Of a stretch of DNA of 64,000 nucleotides, positions 1 to 9,315 are shown one piece after another. The stretch covers positions 310,001-374,000 of the forward strand of contig CAWCKS010000014.1 of the NCBI GenBank assembly GCA_963796195.1, in the 5' to 3' direction. The stretch comes from CAWCKS01 sp963796195. GTDB taxonomy: Bacteria > Pseudomonadota > Alphaproteobacteria > Rhizobiales > Xanthobacteraceae. Made by a program: the position numbers and the translations under genes. The notes under the pieces are model-generated. The model worked only from the letters and a program-made list of their open reading frames with translations, did no database searches and was not told the DNA's origin. Numbering within the stretch: the stretch's first letter is position 1; each line of letters opens with the position of its first letter.

Positions 1-318
1 ACGCGTTTCAGAAGCAAGGTCTTTCGCCGACGAAATGATGTTCGGTCTTGATAGTCGGTGCGCGGTTCCGCGCACGAGTCATTGCGACATCGAATGTTTT
101 GCGCTCGCGAGAGATCGTGGCGAAGTTCGTCGCGCGATTGCGTGGCGGAGATGATAGCGACTGCCGCAAGAGCGGCGCGACGCGTCCGTGCGCGAAAATC
201 TGAGATCGTCGCAATCTCGTCGAAAAATGGTCGGTATCGACGATCAATGGTTTGCGCGTGGGGACAGTGTTTCGACGCGCGGGTTATCGCACTCGCGCCG
301 TTGCTGGCGGGGCGCGCA
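1..318. other. gene-free leader upstream of the type I secretion genes
   Basis: I find no convincing gene here. The reading frame of the ABC transporter stays open back to about position 58, but the extra residues are arginine-rich and unlike the family. A perfect hairpin lies at 58-75 (GTGCGCGG, TT loop, CCGCGCAC). No T-run follows it, so it may be an operator or the end of an upstream unit rather than a classical terminator. Confidence 0.4.
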
Positions 319-2160
319 ATGAGTATCGCTGGTCACCCAGGTGCATCCGAATCATCAATCGGCGGATTGACGGCTCTTTTCCCGGCACTGGTCGGCGACG
401 ATCCCCTGACCACCGGGCTGCGCGCCAGCGCGCGGCGGATGGCCTTCATCGCCATCTTCAGCGGTGTCATCAATCTCCTGATGCTGTCCGGCTCTCTTTA
501 TATGCTGCAGGTCTACGACCGGGTGATCCCCAGCCGTAATCTTGCGACCTTGTTCGGACTGTCGACGCTGGTGCTGGTCGCCTATGCGACACAGGGCTAC
601 TTCGAGGCGCTCCGCTTGCGCATGTTGTCGCGGACGGCGTCGCTGTTCGATGCGGGGCTGCAGGAACCGATCCATCACGCGCTCGCTACCTTGCCGTTGC
701 TGTGCGTCAAGCCGGTCCTGATGCAGCAGCCGCTCCGCGATCTGGATCAGATCAGGGCCTTCATGGCAAGCATGGGCCCAACGGCGTTTCTCGACATGCC
801 GTGGATCCCGATTTTCGTGCTGGCACTGTTTCTGTTTCATCCGGTGATCGGCGTGACGGCGCTGCTCGGCATCGTGGCGATTGTCGCAATGACGCTGTTG
901 ACCGAACGCCTGTCGCGCGGAGCGTCGCGGACGGCACTCGACTGCAGCGCGCAGCGCCAGGTCCTTGCGGATTCAACGCGCGCTCATGCGGAGGTGATCC
1001 GGGCGCTGGGCCTCACCGATCGCTTTACGGCGCGCTGGGTGCAGGCGAACGAGGTCTTTCTCAAGGAGACCGTCAAATCGGGCGATATCTACGCCAACCT
1101 CGGCTCGGCGGCGAAGACCCTTCGCTACATCCTGCAATCGGGAATGCTCGGCGTCGGCGCCTATCTGGTCGTTGCCGACAAGGCATCAGGGGGCATCATG
1201 ATCGCATCATCGATCATGATGGGGCGGGCACTCGCGCCGATCGAGATCGCACTGGCAAGCTGGAAGCAGCTTGTCGGCGCACGGCAGTCGGTCGTCCGGT
1301 TGCGGGAGATCCTCAAGGTCACAGCGCCGGCGCCCACACCTCCGGTCGTGCTGCCGCGGCCGCACCGCGAACTGCAGGTGCAGGACGTTGCGGTGGCAGC
1401 GCCTGGCACGGACAAGGAAGCGGTTTCGCATATTTCGTTCGCGCTGCCGGCCGGCACGGCAATGGCCCTGCTTGGCGCCAGCGCATCGGGGAAGACAACC
1501 CTGGCCAAAACGCTTGTCGGCATCTGGCCGACACGGCAAGGCGTCATTCGCCTCGACGGCGCCGCGATCGATCAGTGGCGGCGCGAGGATCTTGGCCGCT
1601 ATGTCGGCTACTTGCCGCAGGATGTATCGCTGTTCGACGGCACTGTCGCGGATAACATTTCGCGCTTCGATGAGCACGCAACATCGGATGCGATCCTGAA
1701 GGCCGCGCAAATCGCCGGTGTCGGCGAGATGATCCTGCAACTGCCGGAGGGCTTTGCCACGCGCATCGGCGAGGGTGGCGCCGTGTTGTCGGCAGGCCAG
1801 CGCCAGCGCATTGGCCTTGCCCGCGCCGTGTACGGCGACCCGTTCCTTGTCGTGCTCGACGAACCGAATGCCAATCTGGATGCCCAGGGCGAGACTGCGC
1901 TGAGCCGCGCCATCGAGATGCTCAGGCAGAACAACTCGATCGTCATCGTCATCTCGCATCGGCCGAGTGCCCTCGCCGTGCTGAACATGGCGCTGGTGCT
2001 GCATCAGGGGCAGATGATCGCGTTCGGTCGAAGCGAGGACGTTTTTGCCCGTGCCCGCCACGCGACGCGAGTTGATCCCGCCGCAGCACAAGGCGGGTCT
2101 GTTAATCCTCCAGGGCGCAGCGATCAGCCCTTTGTCGTCGTGCAGGGGCAGCACCCATGA
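319..2160 (+). CDS. type I secretion system permease/ATPase (PrtD/HlyB-type ABC transporter)
   Basis: About 613 aa. An inner-membrane ABC exporter that would energise export of a protein substrate through a channel formed with an HlyD-type adaptor and a TolC-type outer-membrane protein. The N-terminal half holds hydrophobic helices of the ABC transmembrane domain. The C-terminal ATPase has Walker A GASASGKTT at about residue 386, signature LSAGQRQRIGLARA at about 490 and Walker B FLVVLDEPNANLD just after 510. The start at 319 is chosen because MSIAGHP begins family-like sequence. No N-terminal C39 peptidase domain is present, as in the PrtD group. The stop overlaps the next start (ATGA), so the two are translationally coupled. 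No substrate gene with RTX repeats is in the window. Confidence 0.9.
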   Translation: MSIAGHPGASESSIGGLTALFPALVGDDPLTTGLRASARRMAFIAIFSGVINLLMLSGSLYMLQVYDRVIPSRNLATLFGLSTLVLVAYATQGYFEALRLRMLSRTASLFDAGLQEPIHHALATLPLLCVKPVLMQQPLRDLDQIRAFMASMGPTAFLDMPWIPIFVLALFLFHPVIGVTALLGIVAIVAMTLLTERLSRGASRTALDCSAQRQVLADSTRAHAEVIRALGLTDRFTARWVQANEVFLKETVKSGDIYANLGSAAKTLRYILQSGMLGVGAYLVVADKASGGIMIASSIMMGRALAPIEIALASWKQLVGARQSVVRLREILKVTAPAPTPPVVLPRPHRELQVQDVAVAAPGTDKEAVSHISFALPAGTAMALLGASASGKTTLAKTLVGIWPTRQGVIRLDGAAIDQWRREDLGRYVGYLPQDVSLFDGTVADNISRFDEHATSDAILKAAQIAGVGEMILQLPEGFATRIGEGGAVLSAGQRQRIGLARAVYGDPFLVVLDEPNANLDAQGETALSRAIEMLRQNNSIVIVISHRPSALAVLNMALVLHQGQMIAFGRSEDVFARARHATRVDPAAAQGGSVNPPGRSDQPFVVVQGQHP

Positions 2161-3984
2161 CGACGGGCGATCATCACGCGAGCGACAAGAGCTGGACCGA
2201 CCCGGGCCCCCAAGGTACCGCCTTGATCTATGAGCTCGAACGGATTCAGCGGGCCCTTGAAGAAGACGATCGCCGCGCGGCGGCTCTTCAGCGGCGTCCG
2301 CCACAGCGCAAATCACCGCGCAGCGCCCCGCGAGCAAAACTTCGGTTGATCGACACGACGATACGGCCTGCCGATTTCAGTCCAAAACCGCTTGGGTACG
2401 CGGACGCGTCGCCCTCGATCATCCCGGGCCGCGCGACCGACACACCGGAGGCTGCGCGACCGGTGATGCCCGGTAACGAGCCCCCCGATGTCGCTGCGGC
2501 AAGCATCGACGTTCACACTCGCAACCCGCACGATGCGCGCCCTGCCCCCGCCCGTAGCAAATCCTCGTTGGCGGCGGCCGGTCGCCAGATCGCTGTATTC
2601 GCAAAACGAAGCTGGTCTCTGGGTGCAGCAGCGCTCGCCTTTCTCGCCGGCCGCGGCTTTGATGCCGACGCCGCCGCGGACAGCTTCGCGGCCCGTCTCG
2701 GCCTCGCATTCGAGCGGGAGCTGCGAAACGGGTTGCGTATGCTGACGGCTGTCGCCCTGGTGGCTGGCGTCTGGATGGTCGCGGTGCCGCTGGCCGCAGC
2801 GGTCATCGTGCCGGGTAATTTGGTCGTGCAGTCCAACGTCAAAACGATTCAGCATCCGACCGGTGGCATTGTCGCCGAGATTGCGGTCCACGACGGCATG
2901 AGGGTCAAGGACGGTGATTTGCTGGTTCGCCTTGATGCGACCCAGGCCCGTGCCAACTTGCGCATGATCGATAAGCAGCTCGACGAGCTGCGCCTGCGCA
3001 TCGCCCGCCTGGCCGCGGAGCGGGATGGCCTGCCGCAGGTCGCTCTGCCGCGAGAGCTTGTCCCGCGCGGTGACGATGAGGAGGTCAAATCGCTGCTTGC
3101 CTCCGAGCGCTCGCTGTTCAAGGCCCGCAGCAATGCCCTGCAAAGCCAGCGCGAGCTGCTGCAGAGCCGGATCGCGCAACTGAATGAAGAAAGCGCCGGC
3201 ATCAACGCCCAGCTGCAATCGAAGGTTTCGCAGCTCGAACTCGTTGCTCGGGAACTGACCGGCGTCCAGGACCTGTTCGACAAGAAGCTCGTGCCTTTGA
3301 CCCGCTTGACGTCGCTGCAGCGCGAGTCCGCACGTATCGACGGCGAACGCGGCCAGCTGCTGTCGGCCGGGGCCGAGATCAAATCGAAGATCTCCGAAAC
3401 CAGGCTGCAGATCGTGCGGGTCGACCAGGATTTCCGCACCGATGTCGTGAAGGAGCTCGGCGAGACCCAGGGCAAGGAAGCCGAGCTTGTCGAGCGCGGC
3501 GTCGCGGCGCGCGACCTGCTCGACCGCATCGAGCTGCGCGCGCCCACGTCAGGCGTCGTGCATCAGCTCGGCGTGCACACCATCGGCGGCGTCATTCGCG
3601 CTGGCGACTTCGATCATGGAAATCGTGCCCGACACCGACGAGTTGCAGGTCGAGGCACGCCTGCCGCCCGGCGACATCGATCAGGTCCGGCTCGGCGACA
3701 AGGCTTTTGTTCGCTTCTCGGCGTTCAATCAGCGCACCACGCCCGAGCTTATCGGCGTCGTTTCCTATGTTGCAGCCGATGTCAGCCGTGATCAGCAGAC
3801 CAATGCGTCGTATTTCACGGTTCACGTAACCCTGCCTGACGACGAGCGACGGCGGCTTGCCGGTCTGCAGCTGGTACCGGGGATGCCAGCCGAGGTATTC
3901 ATGCAGACCGGCAGCCGCACCATGATGAGCTACCTGTTCAAGCCGATCACCGATCAGCTGCGCCGGACGTTTGTCGAGCGGTGA
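2157..3984 (+). CDS. HlyD/PrtE-family periplasmic adaptor of type I secretion, broken by one frameshift
   Basis: Membrane-fusion partner of the preceding ABC transporter, overlapping it by ATGA. Residues 1-190 are an unusually long, Pro/Ala/Arg-rich cytoplasmic extension. A membrane helix follows at about 195-220, then the lipoyl/barrel entry (VKTIQHPTGGIVAEI), a long coiled coil and the ELRAPTSGVVHQLG return strand. After GGVIRAGD the frame is lost: the C-terminal part IMEIVPDTDELQVEARL continues in another frame to 3984. Removing one T at about 3609 restores a 608-aa protein. The rest of the gene looks intact, so a sequencing indel or very recent mutation is likely. Confidence 0.85.
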
Positions 3985-4032
3985 TGGCAAGGCCGCGCTG
4001 CCTCGACCGGTTTATTCTTTGACCTCCGGCCC

Positions 4033-4863
4033 TCATTTCGGAGCGAGGTCGCCGAACCAATGCGCTGCCGTTACTCCGCCATCCATCAGGAAGTCGCTTC
4101 CGGTGATGAATGCGCCTTCAGGCCCCATGAGGAGCGCACCGACTGTTCCAACCTCGTCCGGCGTGCCGGCTCGTCCAGCCGCCGATACTTCGATCATGCG
4201 CCGATAGCCCGGGCCGCGCGGCCCCTTCAACTCATCATTTGCGAGCGGAGTGATGATGAGGCCGGGGCTGATCGTGTTAATCCTCGCGCCGCGTTTTCCC
4301 CAACGAACTGCTTCGGCCATTACGCGCAGGGAGTTGCCGCGCTTTGAAATCTGGTATGCGTGCAGGGAGTCCTTGATTTGATCCAGTTGAAGCATAGGGA
4401 GTTTGAGCAGATCTTCAACGGGCGTCAGTGGCGAGTAGCGCATTTTGTTCTGTCGAAAGCGGGCGGCAAGACGATGCCCGGACAGAGACGCGATTACAAT
4501 ACCAGATCCGCCGCGAGCGATGACGTTGCCGAACTCCTCCAGCAGAAGTGCAGTGCCGTAGAGATCGACTTTGAGGATCGTTTCCGGAGAGGCTTGAGAA
4601 GGCGAAACACCGGCAGCATGGATGACACCTGAGACTTCGCCGAGCTTGGTGGCAGCCTCAACGAGAGCGTGGACCGAGGCGCGCGAAGAGACATCGACGG
4701 TCGCGGTGCTGACGTTGAAGCCGGCGACAAACAGAACCTTCGCCGCAGCATCGGCATTGTCTTGCCGCATATCGGCGAGTAGGACGTGTTTACCTGCACT
4801 TACTCGCCGCACGATTGCCTGGCCGATCGAACCTGCCCCGATGACTTCGATCACGTTTGTCAT
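4033..4863 (-). CDS. SDR-family NAD(P)-dependent oxidoreductase
   Basis: 276 aa. A short-chain dehydrogenase/reductase with a Rossmann fold: cofactor loop GAGSIGQ at residues 9-15, structural HAAG at 82-85, catalytic Tyr170 and Lys174 in YQISK, and a C-terminal GSDFLMDGG typical of the family. The substrate cannot be told. The segment between the central strand and the YxxxK motif is longer than in minimal SDRs. A strong ribosome-binding site (AGGAGGA) precedes the ATG at 4863. It is divergent from a LysR gene across 117 bp carrying several palindromes, so control by that LysR protein is likely. Confidence 0.88.
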   Translation of the reverse strand: MTNVIEVIGAGSIGQAIVRRVSAGKHVLLADMRQDNADAAAKVLFVAGFNVSTATVDVSSRASVHALVEAATKLGEVSGVIHAAGVSPSQASPETILKVDLYGTALLLEEFGNVIARGGSGIVIASLSGHRLAARFRQNKMRYSPLTPVEDLLKLPMLQLDQIKDSLHAYQISKRGNSLRVMAEAVRWGKRGARINTISPGLIITPLANDELKGPRGPGYRRMIEVSAAGRAGTPDEVGTVGALLMGPEGAFITGSDFLMDGGVTAAHWFGDLAPK

Positions 4864-4926
4864 GGCGCGTCCTCCTGTGAGGTCCAGCCCTTGGGCAGGC
4901 CGGCCGTGCGCAATATCGGCCCGCGC

Positions 4927-4980
4927 ACTATTTTTGAATAGTCGCTATGATCTGCATGAACTTATGAGTGAGGTTCATAA
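4927..4980. promoter_or_regulatory. divergent SDR/LysR promoter with palindromic candidate operators
   Basis: Three dyads crowd between the two divergent starts: ACTATT-TTTG-AATAGT at 4927-4942 (perfect, 16 bp), ATGAAC-N11-GTTCAT at 4956-4978, and TTATGA-N7-TCATAA at 4962-4980, abutting the LysR ATG at 4981. LysR-type regulators bind dyads of the T-N11-A kind between divergent genes, and the first and second fit in size. The dyads are seen directly; assigning them to this LysR protein is inference. Confidence 0.6.
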
Positions 4981-5877
4981 ATGCAGCGACGCAATCTTCC
5001 CGATCTGCAAGCCTTCATCGCTGTCGCAAGGGAGCGCAGCTTCACCAAGGCGGCGGCGCGATTGGCCGTCTCTCAATCGGCGCTGAGCCACACCATCCGC
5101 GAGCTCGAGGAGCGGCTTGGCGTCCGGTTGCTGGCGCGCACGACACGCAGCGTGTCGCCGACGGAAGCCGGCCAGCGCATCCTCGACACGATTGGGCCTC
5201 GACTCGACGAGATCGAGACGGAGTTGGTGTCACTTGGCGAATTGCGCACCAGTCCTGCTGGCAAGATCCGGATCACGACAGGCGAACACGCTGCCCACAC
5301 CGTACTCTGGCCCGCGCTGCAAAAGCTGCTGCCGAAATATCCCGACATCAAAGTGGAACTGATCATCGACTACGGATTGACCGACATCGTCGCGGAGCGT
5401 TTTGAGGCCGGCGTCCGACTCGGCGAACAGATTGCCAAGGACATGATTGCGGTGCGCATCGGGCCCGATTTGCGCATGGCCGTGGTCGGCGCACCATCTT
5501 ACTTCGCCAGACGTCCGCGACCGACGCGGCCCCAGGACCTGACCTCGCACGCCTGCATCAACCTGCGCCTGCCGACATATGACAACGTCTTCGCCTGGGA
5601 GTTCGAAAAGGACGGCCGCGAGATCAAGGTTCATGTCGAGGGGCAGTTGACGTTCAACAGCCTTGCGCTGCGCCTGAATGCAACGGTCGCCGGGCTGGGC
5701 GTGGCATATCTGCCGGTAGATCAGGTTCGCAAGCTGATCCGGGACGGAAAGCTCGTCCGTGTGCTCGCCGACTGGTGCCCGAGGTTTGCCGGCTATCACT
5801 TCTACTACCCGAGCCGGCGGCAGGCGACGCCCGCCTTTGGCGTGCTCGTCGACGCGCTCAGGTATCGGGGATCATGA
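4981..5877 (+). CDS. LysR-family transcriptional regulator
   Basis: 298 aa, normal for the family. The N-terminal winged helix-turn-helix is clear (LQAFIAVARERSFTKAAARLAVSQSALSHTIRELEERLGVRLL within residues 8-55), followed by TTRSVSPTEAGQRIL and a periplasmic-binding-protein-like effector domain. The C-terminal GYHFYYPSRRQATPAF motif is typical of the group that controls neighbouring oxidoreductases. It is divergent from the SDR gene and probably regulates it and itself through the dyads at 4927-4980. The effector is unknown. Confidence 0.92.
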   Translation: MQRRNLPDLQAFIAVARERSFTKAAARLAVSQSALSHTIRELEERLGVRLLARTTRSVSPTEAGQRILDTIGPRLDEIETELVSLGELRTSPAGKIRITTGEHAAHTVLWPALQKLLPKYPDIKVELIIDYGLTDIVAERFEAGVRLGEQIAKDMIAVRIGPDLRMAVVGAPSYFARRPRPTRPQDLTSHACINLRLPTYDNVFAWEFEKDGREIKVHVEGQLTFNSLALRLNATVAGLGVAYLPVDQVRKLIRDGKLVRVLADWCPRFAGYHFYYPSRRQATPAFGVLVDALRYRGS

Positions 5878-5912
5878 AAGGCGCGGCGAGCTCCTCATCA
5901 CATCCCTCTGAA

Positions 5913-6812
5913 CTAACCCGCATCCCTCACGCACCGAAACCCCACATGACCCGTGGTGCTGTCCGGCGTCGAGGCGGAGCGCGCGGCGTTGCGGTAGCGC
6001 CAGCAGTAGGAGGGATGGCAGAGATAGCTGCCGCCGCGCATCGCGCGGTGTTCGTCATCGTACCAGTTGGCACACCATTGCCAGCAATTGCCGACGATGT
6101 TGTAGAGGCCGAAGTCGTTCTGGCGGAAGGCGTCGACCGGGGCGAGGCCATAGAAGCCGTCGCCTATCGTGTTGTCGCTCGGGAACGTGCCCTGCCAGAC
6201 GTTGCAGCGATGCGCACCGCCCGGCGTCTCGTCATCGCCCCACGGAAAGCGCTTGCCTTCGAGGCCGCCGCGCGCGGCCTTCTCCCATTCGGTTTCGGTC
6301 GGCAGCCGCTTGCCCGCCCACTGGCAGAACGCCAGCGCATCGTTGTACGAGACGTGAACCACAGGAAAATCGTCACGTCCGGCGATGTCCGATTGCGGTC
6401 CTTCGGGATGACGCCAGTCCGCGCCAAACACCTCGCGCCACCATGGTGCTGCGGCGACGCCACGCGTCGGTTCGAAATCGTCGGGCAACAATCCGGCGAA
6501 CACGAACGACCAGCCGAGCCGCTCAGCGTCGGTCCGGTAACCGGTCGCTTCGATGAAGCGCGCAAAGCGCGCGTTGCTGACTGACGTCGTGTCGATCAGA
6601 AACGGCTGAACGTTGACGAGGCGTGACGGCCCCTCGCCATCCGACGGATGCCCTTCCCTGCGATCGCAGCCCATGCGGAACGCACCGCCGGGAACGAGCA
6701 CCATGTCGCTGCTGTCATGGCCGCGAATATCTGCGGCGGCGCTCGCCGGCTGGGCTGCGCCGCGCGCACCAGCCGGCATCGATGGACCGCAGCAGGATTT
6801 TCCGTCGCTCAT
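5913..6812 (-). CDS. formylglycine-generating enzyme (SUMF1/FGE family)
   Basis: 299 aa. Oxidises the active-site cysteine of sulfatases to formylglycine. Seen here: MVLVPGGAFRMGCD at residues 37-50, LPTETEWEKAARGG at 170-183, WQWCANW at 244-250, and the C-terminal block GGSYLCHPSYCWRYR with Cys265 and Cys270, the spacing of the catalytic pair in true FGEs; this separates it from other SUMF1-domain proteins lacking the pair. It lies directly downstream of, and on the same strand as, a sulfatase with the Cys-X-Pro-X-Arg target motif. The 235-bp gap between them holds palindromes. It converges on the LysR gene. Confidence 0.93.
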   Translation of the reverse strand: MSDGKSCCGPSMPAGARGAAQPASAAADIRGHDSSDMVLVPGGAFRMGCDRREGHPSDGEGPSRLVNVQPFLIDTTSVSNARFARFIEATGYRTDAERLGWSFVFAGLLPDDFEPTRGVAAAPWWREVFGADWRHPEGPQSDIAGRDDFPVVHVSYNDALAFCQWAGKRLPTETEWEKAARGGLEGKRFPWGDDETPGGAHRCNVWQGTFPSDNTIGDGFYGLAPVDAFRQNDFGLYNIVGNCWQWCANWYDDEHRAMRGGSYLCHPSYCWRYRNAARSASTPDSTTGHVGFRCVRDAG

Positions 6813-6842
6813 GCCTCGTCTGCGCCTCTCTCTTCTTCCTCG

Positions 6843-7038
6843 CCCCGCTTCAGCGGGGAGAGGGCATCGGCGGCCAACCGGCCGCCGAATCTTTCTAGTA
6901 AGTACGCCGACGCGAAGCGTCGGCTATGGTGAGGGGCCGCTATCCGCGAATTCTGAGTCCGTGGAAAGTGACTGCCTCGCCCCTCACCCGGATCGCTACG
7001 CGATCGACCTCTCTCCGCAAAAAAAGCGGGGAGAGGTA
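6843..7038. repeat. mosaic of palindromes (REP/BIME-like) between sulfatase and FGE genes
   Basis: Several perfect or near-perfect hairpins occur in under 200 bp: CCCCGCT-TC-AGCGGGG (6843-6858), CGGCGGCC-AACC-GGCCGCCG (6868-6887), GCCGACGC-GAA-GCGTCGGC (from 6906), a GATCGC-TAC-GCGATC dyad, and a near-palindromic CCTCTCTCCGC/GCGGGGAGAGG pair ending near 7038. The GGGGAGAGG motif occurs at both ends in the same orientation. Such clusters are typical of dispersed extragenic palindromes in this bacterial group and may attenuate transcription from the sulfatase into FGE or stabilise the upstream mRNA. Confidence 0.65.
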
Positions 7039-7047
7039 AAGAACAAT

Positions 7048-9315
7048 CTACTGCCGCGCCATATCGGCCCTGATCTGGGCCCGCTCGGCCTGGCGTTCGG
7101 CGTCCGGCCCGCGGTCCGGCAGGTCGAACGTCACACGCTTGATCGTACCTTCGAACACGAACGGCGCAACATAGTCGGTCGACACTGCAGCGCCGGCATC
7201 GCGGCCGATGTCCATGCCGAGCGTCGAGATCATGCGCAGCACGAACGGGATCTCGACCGTACCGCAGGCCTCGCCGTTGATCAGCACGGTGGCCCGGCCG
7301 TTCTTGCCGAGCCGCTCAAAGGCAACACCCACACTCGACGCGCCGGCCGGAACCGGCCGATCCGACACCGCTTTAAAGTGGCTGCGGAACAGGTTGTAGT
7401 CGAACACCACGCGGTCGCCGAGAATGTAGAGCGCGAGCCCATTGGTCGACGCGCCATACGACACGAGGCAGCCCTGGCTGTTCGCCGTCGGGCGATCGAT
7501 CTCCGCGGTGATCCTGAACGTGCGATTGCCGATCGCCGGCGCGACGTCAGAATTGATGTGGCCGACCGGCGGCAGGATGACGTAGCGACGGCGGTTGCGC
7601 GGCGTGCGCTTGCGCGGCGTCGGTCGCCACAGTTCCTGGCGTCGGTCGTCGAGCGGCAGCACGCCGTTCTTGCCGGCCTCGATCCACCACAGATCGACCA
7701 TCTCGCGCAGTTTTTCCGGATGCGTCGTCGCGAGATTGCGGCACTCGGAAAAATCCTTGTCGAGGTGATAGAGCTCCCACTCGTCGTTCTCGAACGGCTG
7801 CCCGGCATTGTGATAGGCGACCGCCTTCCAGCCATTGGCCCAGATGCCGCGGTGGCCGAACATCTCGAAATACTGCACCTGCTTTGTGGTCGGCGCGGTG
7901 CGGCCTTCTTCGGCGAAGGTGTAAGCGAGGCTCTGGCCGTGGATCGGCATCTGCGGGATGCCGTTCATCGTCGGGGCCGGTTCGACACCGACGATCTCGA
8001 GCACGGTCGGCGCGATGTCGGTGACGTGGTGGAACTGGTGGCGGATGCTGCCGGGATCACGCACGCCCTGCGGCCAGTGCACGATCAGGGGATCGCGGAT
8101 ACCGCCGCCGTGGGTGTTCTGCTTGTAGCGCTTGCCCGGACAATTGCCGACCTGGGCCCAGCCCCATGGATAGTTGTTGTGCGCCAGCGGCCCGCCGATC
8201 TCGTCGAGCTGTTTCAAGCTGTCGTCGACGCTCGGGTTGAGGCCGTTGAAGTATTGCATGCTGTTGACGATGCCGTTCGGGCCGCCTTCCTGGCTGGCGC
8301 CATTGTCCGACATCAGGAACAGCGCGGTGTTGTCGAGTTCGCCGATCTGGTCGAGGAAGTCGATGAGGCGCCCGATCTGGGCATCGGTGTGATCGAGGAA
8401 GCCCGCGAACGCCTCCTGCAAGCGCAACGCAAGCTTCTTCTGGTTCTCGCTAAGGCTGTCCCACGGCTCGACGCCGGGATTGCGCGGCGCAAGCTCGGTG
8501 TCGGCGGGAATGATGCCGAGCTTCTTCTGCCGCTCGAACCAGTCCTGGCGCACCTTGTCCCAGCCGGCATCGAAGCGGCCGCGATACTTCTCGATATATT
8601 CCGGCGGCGCCTGGTGCGGCGCATGCGTCGCGCCGAAGCAGAGATAGAGGAAGAACGGCCGCTCCGGGATCGCCGACTTCTGATCGCGGATGAAACCGAT
8701 CGAGCGGTCGATCAAATCTTCCGAGAGATGATAGCCCTGCTCCGGCGTCTTCGGCGGATCGACCGGATGGTTGTCGTAGTAGAGCTCGGGGATGAACTGA
8801 TCGGTTTCGCCCTGGATGAAGCCGTAGTAGCGATCGAAGCCGCGGCCGAGCGGCCACTGATCGTACGGACCCGCGGCCGAAGTCTCCTCCATAGGCGTCA
8901 GGTGCCACTTGCCGACTGCGAATGTCGAGTAGCCTGATGGACGCAGCTGTTCGGCGAGCGTCGCCGCGCTCTTGGTGATGGTGCCCGTGCAATTCGGAAA
9001 GCCGGTGTTCCAGTTGCTCAAGCCGCGCATGCCGACCGAGTGATGATTGCGCCCGGTCAGCAGTGCAGCGCGGGTCGGCGAGCACAGCGCGGTGGTGTGG
9101 AAGTTGGTATAGCGCAGGCCGCCTTTGGCGAGCTTGTCGATATTCGGCGTGTCGATGGTCGAGCCGTAGCAGCCGAAATGCGAGAAGCCGGTGTCATCGA
9201 ACAGGATGACGACGACGTTCGGCGCGCCGTCGCGCGGCTGCGGCAGGTCCGGCCACCACGGCTTCGATTCGGTGACCGTCGGGCCGATCCGGCCCTTGAA
9301 TTGCTCGTTCGCCAT
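7048..9315 (-). CDS. arylsulfatase (type I sulfatase)
   Basis: 755 aa. Hydrolyses sulfate esters. The N-terminal metal site has the paired Asp40-Asp41 (VVVILFDDTGFSHFGCYGS) and the target motif CSPTRAALLTGRNHH with Cys78 (to become formylglycine) and Arg82. A long C-terminal region follows, as in the large bacterial arylsulfatase/AtsA-like group. The start at 9315 (MANEQFKGRIGP) is preferred over a longer frame because GGGGAGGG lies just upstream and the extra residues look random. I see no signal peptide, so action in the cytoplasm is possible. It sits immediately upstream of the FGE gene that would activate it. Confidence 0.93.
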   Translation of the reverse strand: MANEQFKGRIGPTVTESKPWWPDLPQPRDGAPNVVVILFDDTGFSHFGCYGSTIDTPNIDKLAKGGLRYTNFHTTALCSPTRAALLTGRNHHSVGMRGLSNWNTGFPNCTGTITKSAATLAEQLRPSGYSTFAVGKWHLTPMEETSAAGPYDQWPLGRGFDRYYGFIQGETDQFIPELYYDNHPVDPPKTPEQGYHLSEDLIDRSIGFIRDQKSAIPERPFFLYLCFGATHAPHQAPPEYIEKYRGRFDAGWDKVRQDWFERQKKLGIIPADTELAPRNPGVEPWDSLSENQKKLALRLQEAFAGFLDHTDAQIGRLIDFLDQIGELDNTALFLMSDNGASQEGGPNGIVNSMQYFNGLNPSVDDSLKQLDEIGGPLAHNNYPWGWAQVGNCPGKRYKQNTHGGGIRDPLIVHWPQGVRDPGSIRHQFHHVTDIAPTVLEIVGVEPAPTMNGIPQMPIHGQSLAYTFAEEGRTAPTTKQVQYFEMFGHRGIWANGWKAVAYHNAGQPFENDEWELYHLDKDFSECRNLATTHPEKLREMVDLWWIEAGKNGVLPLDDRRQELWRPTPRKRTPRNRRRYVILPPVGHINSDVAPAIGNRTFRITAEIDRPTANSQGCLVSYGASTNGLALYILGDRVVFDYNLFRSHFKAVSDRPVPAGASSVGVAFERLGKNGRATVLINGEACGTVEIPFVLRMISTLGMDIGRDAGAAVSTDYVAPFVFEGTIKRVTFDLPDRGPDAERQAERAQIRADMARQ

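Noticed and set aside
3487..3984. separate small gene beginning inside the HlyD-like coding region
   Set aside because: The sequence continues the HlyD C-terminus in another frame; a frameshift explains it better than a second gene.
6613..8937. 774-aa open frame on the plus strand
   Set aside because: Antisense to the sulfatase and FGE genes, rich in Arg and Asp/Val as expected from the reverse of GC-rich codons, and unlike any family.
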